Source: Benincasa hispida
Lineage: Eukaryota > Streptophyta > Magnoliopsida > Cucurbitales > Cucurbitaceae
Assembly (NCBI RefSeq): GCF_009727055.1
Contig: NC_052357.1
Coordinates: 90,265,454-90,329,453 of the forward strand
Reading direction: 5' to 3'
Length of the DNA: 64,000 nucleotides
The notes beneath the pieces were generated by a model that worked only from the letters and a program-made list of their open reading frames with translations, was not told the DNA's origin and made no database searches. The translations under genes and the position numbers were made by a program. Shown here piece after piece: positions 56,866 through 64,000 of the stretch. How positions within the stretch are numbered: position 1 is the first letter of the stretch; every line of letters begins with the position of its first letter.

Positions 56866-58415
56866 TGTTCGTTGATTTCGTGTTTCGAGCTTAGGAGTGT
56901 ATTGTATAAAATAATTTGGAAAAATGTGTAAATATGAATGATATGTTGATGTGTTTATGATGCGTTAGTAACGCGTTGATGCGTTAGTGATGTGCAACAG
57001 GACGCATGAGACTCTTCTATAGACATTCAAGTTTTCCTTAATTAGATCCAAGTATAAATCCAACTCAGGTTCCTGATAAGTCCAGGGTCAAACTCAGGGA
57101 TTCAGATTAAAGCTAACGCAGACCTTGCATTGTAACTGTTGTAAAGATATCCTAAGTGTATGTAGAAATGAGTTATTTACACTAAGCTGCTGTATGTGTG
57201 TACAAGAAAATACAAAAGGGTCGAGTAGAGAATGATGGGTTGTGTGAAAATGGAGTTTGAAGCAAGTGATATGTGTCGACCTAAGTTGGATGTACACAAA
57301 CAAGAATATGAAGCGAATGTGATGACTTGTTTATTTTTGTTTATGCGTAAGACTCTATTCGACACTTTTCAATGAGAATATCATACAATACCTATCTCTA
57401 GGATATATGCGTCAAACACAGGATGCAATAAAACACCAGTGCGTCTATCTTTAGATGTACTAAGCGTTTCTAACTTGATGCTGGCTTACTTATTCTCTCG
57501 AATAATTTAAGCTAAAGATGCTTTTGCCAATTGACTTAGTTGGCTTAAGCGTTCGAAATGGAATTTTGCATGAAGTTATAGATGCATCCAACATAAACGA
57601 GAAATAAACAATGGCAAAGTATGATAGATCAAATATGTGAATTTATAAAGAAACTTATTGTCTTTACAAAATTAATACTTAAACAAATGAGAAGATGAAA
57701 GTGATAAGTAAGATGAAATGAAATAAGTCAAGCTGCAGAGTACACACTCTTGTCCTCTTTGGCTCAATTCTAGTCATGTACAACCACTTATGGAAGAATT
57801 GGAAGAAACGTCTCTCTCGAGCTTAGCATCCTCCGCTCCTTGATCGGTGATGGTGGTGGTTATCTTCCCTCTTGTTCTTCTCGGCACCACAACACCACTC
57901 TAAAGATCTAAAATTCTAAACTAAGACTAATCTAAAACTGAGACTGAGAATGAGACTAAGAACTCTTTCATCTGGTGGGATTTCTTCCATTTATAGGCGT
58001 CGGTCTTCTCCAACTTGATGATGGGCAACATTAAATTCCATCCCTGGTCTGCCACCTGACACTCAGATGCTTTTCAGACACCGCCCACTGCAGGTGCCCA
58101 TGCTTGCAAGTGGTGATTTGACACAAAAAGCCTGAATCAATGAATCTTTCTTGCGTTGAATCCCTTCGATGCATGCCTCATGCGTTAGACTTTGCCTGCG
58201 ACACTTTTCTTAATCATGTGTTAGCCATTTGTTGAGATCCTGCAATATCATGCGTTAGTGCCGTAGTATTTTAACAATAAACATTCTTTTGCATGAGTTT
58301 GATAGTGTTTGAGTAATTCCATGCGTTTTCTCTAAACATGATGAGATTTTATCATTAAAGACCCTAATTATTCTAACTTTTGAGCCACGATAATTTGTAT
58401 TTCTACAAGTTATCA
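56866..58415 (-). mobile_element. 5' LTR of the minus-strand gypsy element
   Basis: Starts (minus) TGATAACTTGTAGAAATAC at 58,415 and ends near GAACA at 56,866, just before the primer site. The start matches the family C solo LTR at 12,746. The body has the same order of features (CTATAAATGG near 57,995, then a splice- or leader-like segment) but is diverged, so it is a sister family. GCGTTAG/ACGCAT words are frequent. Short frames at 57,094-57,365 are not genes. Confidence 0.8.
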
Positions 58416-58418
58416 CAA

Positions 58419-59242
58419 ACCAGTCACTGTGAGAAAATCATCAGAGGATTCAATATTTCTAATGTTAAACCTATAACTATACTTATTGCTTAACATTTTA
58501 TACTATTCTCAGCTAATTCACCTAAGGAAACTGACTTGGAACACTTAAGTCAGATGCAAGTGGTTCCTTATAGTCAGCCAGTAGGAAGCTTGATGTACCT
58601 CATGATCTCTACTAGGGCTGATTTATCCTATTGTGCAAGTCTAATGAGTAGATCCATGTCAAACCCTAGGAGAAGGCATTGGGAAGCTACCAAATGGATT
58701 ATTAGATATCTAATTTGGTCTAAGCAGTCTAAGCTAATCTACTAGAGTGTTAAACAGACAAATCTTGAACTCTATAGGTTGTTGATTCAGATTTCACAGG
58801 GGATCGAGATAAAAGAAGGTCTCTAAAAGGGTATCTCTTCCTATATGGACCTAATCTACTGAGCTGGAAGGCTAATCTACAATCAATAACAGCCCTATCT
58901 ACTACCAAAGCTTAGTACATGGCACTTTCAGAAGCAATAAAAGAGGCATTATGGTTAAAGGGGTTGATGGAAGACTTTGGCATCAAACAAACAATAGTTA
59001 AGATCTACTGTGATAACCAAAGTGCTATCCATCTTTCCAAAAACCCACAATACCATTCTAGGACAAAACATATTGACATAAAATATCACTTTGTAAGAGA
59101 AAGAATAGAACAAGGGAAAATCGAAGTTCTAAAAGTTCATACCTCGGAAAACGTAGCAGATATGCTTACCAAACCTGTCTCAAAGCTCAAGCTTAGCAAG
59201 TGCCTTGATCAGATTGACTTCATGTTACATGAAAAAGGGTAA
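58419..59242 (+). pseudogene. Copia RNase H fragment, separate lineage
   Basis: Begins abruptly next to the gypsy LTR. Reads VVPYSQPVGSLMYLMISTRADLSYC, MSNPRRRHWEATKWIIRYL, a frameshifted stretch with GISSYMDLIY and SWKANLQS, then MALSEAIKEALWLKGLMEDFG, IYCDNQSAIHLSKNPQYHSR, TKHIDIKYHFVRE and ENVADMLTKPV (58,919-59,242). The DNQSAI and ADMLTKP motifs are standard copia RNase H. The last frame is open and ends in a stop at 59,240. The lineage is not that of families A and B. Its 5' part was removed by or lies beyond the gypsy insertion. Confidence 0.88.
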
Positions 59243-59298
59243 TCGATGGTCAAAACAGGAAGGAAGAAGACTTTAAAGTTAAGTTTAAGATGGAGATT

Positions 59299-59607
59299 TG
59301 AAAGAATTGAATCTCAAGTAGCTCAACGGCTAGTTTTTATTTTCAAATAGACTTCATAACAGATTTGTAATCATATATATAGGTTACATTCAAATCGAAA
59401 GGAATCAATTTTTCATTCTATTTTGTACAAGATCTATAAAAGAAAACAAAAACTTATCTCTGTAAAGTCTTTAATAAAATCATCTTCCCTTCCTATGGAT
59501 GTAGGAATCATTTGTCGAACCACATACATGCTCTTGTTGATCTTTTCTTCCTCTTTCTCTTCTTCAATTTGCATGTTTGATTCTCTTATTTACTCACTGT
59601 GAGAACA
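59299..59607 (+). mobile_element. Short 3' LTR of the copia fragment
   Basis: AAGATGGAGATT (about 59,286-59,298) is a likely polypurine tract, as in Tnt1-like elements, followed by TGAAAGAATTG. The sequence includes a poly(A) signal-like AATAAAATC (59,471) and ends near GTGAGAACA. The end is inferred, since no second copy is in the window. Confidence 0.5.
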
Positions 59608-59857
59608 AAACAAGTTTAGAGAGAGTTGAGAGTTTTTCAGAAATTCGTCTTAGAAAAAGAGAGAGAGAGAAAGAATTTTGTTTACCAAAAAATTTTGGTC
59701 GGTCTCCATTGAATTCCCTCAAATCAGTAGTAGTGGATCTTACCACGTGTAGTCGAGAAGGCTGAGAGGCGTGGCTCATTTTGAGTCTTTCGTTTTACCT
59801 ACCCTCTCACTTGGATTGATCTTCTCAGCATTGTGGGCCTGAAATAACGAACAGCCC
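59608..59857. other. Spacer between copia remnants
   Basis: Holds a GA microsatellite (about 59,656-59,670) and no supported gene. Confidence 0.5.
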
Positions 59858-61193
59858 AATAATTAATTATTTCATTACTTTAGTATATATAAATGTTATG
59901 TATGTTAAGTAATAAAATGAGAATTGCATGTGGCATGATACTACTTTAGATAATTTTATAAATGTTATAATTTTATTAAGTATGTCATTAACTGAAATGT
60001 ATGATTTTAATTTGTTTCATTTATTTTATAATTGTTATAATTAAATGAAATTAGAAATTAAAATCAATAATTCAGAATTGTATGCAAACTTAGGTTCAAA
60101 CCCTTTAAAAAAATAATTTTAAAATTTGATTCACATAGACTTAAGATCACAAAATTTATAATGAGATTAGAAATTAGTTTAATCTTTTAATCAATTTAAT
60201 AGGACTAAATTGGTTTTAATTGAAAGACTAAATTTGTAGCAAATGTATCTATAAGGGACCTTTTGTCTAAGGCTAGTTCTGTCTAGGATGGGGTATTTAT
60301 GTTGACGGAAATAAAACATCCCTACCTGGGAACTGACTTGGAGAATTAGAAGATTTCTTACAACATGCAATTGTTGATTAAAGTTGATTAAATTGTCTAA
60401 TGAACATTAATCAAAGTTATTTAAATATCCAAAGTAAGTGTTACTTTTGGGAAAATTTAAAACAATCATTTAGGAAAAATAAATAGTCGTATTTTTCCTA
60501 AGTTAAATTAACCCTAGATAAAACACTCAATGGGAGAAAAATGGAGTATATTATACTTCATTTTTCCTTTTTCACGTTTCTCCCTAAAAGTTCACACCAT
60601 GAGATCTATACTCAACCTCGAGGTACCTTTGCTTGTGTCCCTCTACAGGTGGTGTTTGTAGGGTTCGATATTAAGGTGAATGGAGAGAATGTTTATAGTA
60701 AGTGGGAGCAGGACGTGAGTCAACACATCTCTCAGTCTCTCTCATTAGTTTGTAGTAAATTTTCATGCTTGGCCTCGAGACACCTTTGCTTGTGTCCCCC
60801 TACAGATGACATTTGCATGATTCTTTACTCAAACTCTAGAAATGGATAGGATTGCCAATCGATTTTCCCTACAGTTGGCTCATTGAGGCGGGACTCTAGA
60901 ATCTAAAATACGGAGTTCCACTTACAAGAAAATATTAAGCTAGTTCACAATTTCTAGACCGAACAATGGTGTTGATATTTACAATAACAAGGAGTTGTTC
61001 TATATATTGGTTGAGATAGTTTCATTTTAGTAAAGGGGTACCTGATCACCCTACGGTGACTTTTACCCTACCTCACTGAAATATCATTGCAAAATAGATG
61101 TTACATAGAGTGCAAAAATTTGATTGGTTTTTCCAAATAGGTAATACTTGAATACTAATATAAATAAATTGTATGTTTCAGCAAATTTAAAAA
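59858..61193 (+). other. Leader of the right-edge copia element (family A-like)
   Basis: Starts within the AT-rich TATAAATGTTATG zone (like 35,270-35,390), so the LTR, primer site and early leader are missing. CTAAGGCTAGTTCTGTCTAGG (about 60,268) matches 2,139. Two ~100-bp modules start at 60,590 and about 60,747 with CTTTGCTTGTGTCCC.CTACAG. The frame 60,541-60,849 spans the modules and is not considered a gene. Confidence 0.7.
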
Positions 61194-64000
61194 ATGACTT
61201 TCACTACATTAAACATACTCGCCGCTGATAAGTTAACAAATGATAATTACATCACCTGAAAAAACACGATTAACACAATTCTAATCGTCGATGACTTGAG
61301 ATTTTTCCTAGTGGAGGAGTGTTCTCCAATACCAATTCATAATGTCATTCGAAATATTCGAAAGTCATACGAGCTTTGGGTGCAGGCAAACGAAAAGACC
61401 CGAGCGTGTATCTTGACAAGCCTTTCTAAAGTCTTGGCCAATAAGCATGAGCCCATGCTCACTTCCCATGAGATCATGGAGTCCCTGTAGGGAATGTTCG
61501 GACAACTATTTGATCAGCTTAGGCATGACGCTCATAAATACAACTTCAATGCCCGTATGCAAGAAGGGGCATCTGTTCGAGAACACGTTTTCAACATGAT
61601 AGTCCACTTTAACGTAGTGGAGATGAATGGGTTTGTCAACAATGAGGCCAGTCAAGTTAGCTTCATCTTGGAAACTTTATCTGAAAGTTTTTTGCAGTTT
61701 CGTAGAAATGTTGTTATGAACAGGGTTGACTACAACCTGACCACCTTGCTCAACGAGCTACAGACTTTTCAGTCTTTTATGAAAGCCAAGGAACAGAAGG
61801 GGAGGCAAATGTTGCCTTCTCTTCTAAAAAGTTCTTAAGAGGTTCAACCTTAGGAACTAAGTTTGTGTCTTCCTCTTTTGGCACAAAAAAAGTGGAAGAA
61901 GAAGAAAGGTGGAAAGAGGAAAGCTAACCCACTAGTTATTGCCTAGAAGGGCATGAAGGCCAAAGCTTTAAAGAGAATTTGTTTTCATTGCAACCGTGAG
62001 GAACACTGGAAGAGGAATTGTCCCAAATACTTGGTAGAAAAGAAGAAGGCCAAGTAAGATGATTATGATTTACTTGTTTTGGAAACTTGTTTAATGGAGA
62101 ATGATGATTCATCTTGGATAATAGATTCAGGCGTCATTAACAATATATGTTCTTCATTTTAGGGAATTAGTTTCTTGCGGCAACTGAAGGCTGGAGAGAT
62201 GACGATGCGTGTTGGAACTGGGCACGTCATCTTAGTTATGGCAGTGGGAGGACTTCGACTTACTTTACAGAAAAGTTATATTTTTTTGGGCAATGTGTAT
62301 GTAGTTCCTGATTTAAAGAGGAACTTAATTTTCGTAAAATATTTAATTGAACAAAATTATTCTGTTCATTTTTTTTAAATAAAGCATTTATTTCTAAGAA
62401 TGATATAAAACTTTATTTTGCTAAGTTGGAAGACAATTTTTATGTGCTAAGACCATTAGCAACTTAAGTTGTTCTTAATACTAAACTGTTTAAAACTACG
62501 ATAACTCAAAATAAAAGACAAAAAATTTCTTCCAAGGAAAATGCCCATCTTTGGCACCTAAGATTAAGATAATAAATCTCAATAGGATTGAGAGACTGGT
62601 CAAGAATGGACTTCTAAACCAGTTAGAAAAAAATCTTTACCTGTATGTGAGTCTTGCTTTGAAAGCAAGATGACTAAAAACAGATGTTTTATTGGAAAAG
62701 GTCATAGAGCCAAAGAACCTTTAGAACTTGTAGATCCAAACCTCTGTGGTCCATGAATGTAAGGCAAAAGGAGGGTTTGAATATTTTATCACTTTTACTG
62801 ATGATTATTCTAAATATTGGTATGTTTCTTTAATGCAACATAAGTTTGAAGCCCTTAAAAAGTTCAAGGAGTACAAGGTTGAGATTGAAAATGCATTAAA
62901 TAAAACGATTAAAAATTTTCGATCGGATCGAGGTGGATAGTATTTGGATCTAAAAATCCAAGACTATTTGATAGAGCATGGAATTGTATCCCAACTCTCA
63001 ACACCTGGTACACCTCAATAGAATGGTGTGTAAGAAAGGAGAAATCGAACCCTGTAGGACATGGTTCAGTCTATGATGAGTTATGCTTCCTTACGTGACT
63101 CATTTTGGGGTTAAGTAGTACAGACTACAACATATATTTTGAACTCCATTCCTGCTAAAAGTGTTATTGGAATACCTTTGGAATTATGTAATGGTCGTAA
63201 AGGTAGTTTACGCCATTTTGGGATCAGGGGTTGTCCAACACATGTGCTTGAGGTAAATCTTAAGAAATTTGAACCTCGTTAAAATTATGTCTATTTGTAG
63301 GTTAATCTAAGGGAACGAGAGGTGGTTACTTCTATAATCCTAAGGATAATAAGGTGTTTGTGTCATTAAACGCTACTTTTTTAGAAGATGACCACATAAA
63401 GGAGCATAAGCCCCACAGTAAGATTGTGTTGAATGAATTTTTCAGTGAAATGAATTTTTCAATGAATTTTTCAGTAAATCTTCAACAAGAGTTGTTGAAG
63501 ATCCCAACACCTCAACAAGAGTTGTTGAAGTTGGTTCATCTAGTTGGTCACATCCACCTCAAGCGTGGAGGGAGTCTCGACGTAGTGGGAGGGTTGTGAA
63601 CCCGATGTTGAGGATCTATATCTTACAAGAAGGTAATGAAGGATGTTGACAAAGATGAATGGATCAAAGCTATAGATCTCGAGATAGAGTCTATGTACTT
63701 CAATTCAGTTTTGGATCTTGTAGATCAACCTGATAGGGTTAAACCTATAGGTTACAAATGAATTTACAAGAGAAAACGGGGTGCTAATGGGAAGGTGCAA
63801 ATCTTCAAGGCTAGAGTTGTGGCAAGGGTTATCCCTGAGTTGATGAAGTTGATTATGAGGAGACTTTCTCATTTGTTGCCATGGTTAAGTTTATCAGGAT
63901 ACTCGTATCCATTGCCTCATATTATGACTTTAAGATTTAGAAAATGGACGCAAAGATTTCTTTTCTGAATGACAATCTTGAGGATACCATTTATATGGAG
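61194..64000 (+). pseudogene. Decayed copia gag-pol at the right edge
   Basis: This is the only copia element in the window with a near full-length gag. It starts MTFTTLNILAADKLTNDNYI at 61,194, hits a Trp-to-stop change, and continues through LRFFLVEECSP, KANEKTRACIL-like and VREHVFNMIVHFN segments to 61,836. The zinc knuckle C-x2-C-x4-H-x4-C is at 61,980-62,021. Protease IIDSGV is at 62,118-62,135. The pre-integrase ENAHLWHLRL is near 62,537. Integrase has TFTDDYSKYW (about 62,779) and RSDRGG (about 62,922). The segment FVSLNATFLEDDH is at 63,357. RT begins at about 63,640, shifts frame near 63,828 and is cut by the window end. Numerous stops and frameshifts show it is dead. Confidence 0.88.

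Noticed and set aside
54055..58415. TTCTTGTAGTG right end of the CACTA element
   Set aside because: No such terminus was seen before the gypsy LTR; CTTCTTGATCG at 54,060 is only a partial resemblance.
60541..60849. 102-codon open frame before gag in the right-edge element
   Set aside because: It spans the duplicated leader modules, and the corresponding segments in the other leaders have no matching frame.
1..64000. tRNA or rRNA genes
   Set aside because: No cloverleaf-like or rRNA-like segment was noticed by reading; a dedicated tRNA scan was not possible here.

Overview
This is a transposon-dominated stretch of a plant nuclear genome. It is AT-rich and full of nested Ty1/copia and Ty3/gypsy LTRs, with a CACTA end, MULE gene remnants, MITE-like elements and one intact intronless plant gene. 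The gag-pol wording and LTR families look most like those of cucurbits (an inference from memory, not tested). I see no tRNA, rRNA, CRISPR or bacterial-style operon.

Layout. Positions 1-21,527 are a nested tower. A gypsy-type LTR (family C) at 20,319-21,527 was hit by a copia element of family B, whose 5' LTR remnant is 7,453-8,825, whose decayed gag-pol is 11,154-16,151 and whose 3' LTR is 16,286-20,318. A family A copia element (1-7,452) sits in its 5' LTR, a solo family A LTR (16,762-18,793) sits in its 3' LTR, and a solo family C LTR (12,746-14,350) sits in its pol. Positions 21,528-24,700 are AT-rich spacer with two foldback-type elements and a MITE. The only gene that looks functional is a UDP-glycosyltransferase at 24,786-26,198 (470 aa, intact PSPG box).

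Positions 26,800-42,100 look like one large, very decayed Mutator-like region: a DUF1985-type (Ulp1-associated) gene on + and a MudrA-type transposase on -. It carries five arrays of a self-complementary GATAGA satellite and is split by LTR elements (30,081-31,967 minus; 33,311-37,113; 39,038-42,019). The first of these LTRs contains a perfect 59-bp inverted repeat. Positions 45,470-51,104 are a gypsy LTR with its PBS, cut by a solo family A LTR (minus) and a smaller LTR remnant. Positions 51,105-54,055 hold an LTR stub and a CACTA 5' end with a piece of what looks like a GT61 glycosyltransferase gene. Positions 54,058-58,415 are a minus-strand gypsy element (LTR, PBS, gag, Pro/Lys-rich ORF). 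Positions 58,419-59,607 are a copia RNase H/3' LTR remnant, and 59,858-64,000 a copia leader, gag and pol cut by the window end.

Apart from the UGT there is no evidence of a working pathway. The most interesting non-gene signals are the long structured leaders shared by unrelated-looking LTR families, family-specific arrays of short palindromes (ACGATCG, CGTTGCAACG), an LTR hairpin with a compensatory base change, the palindromic satellite spread through the MULE remnants, and the 59-bp perfect inverted duplication.
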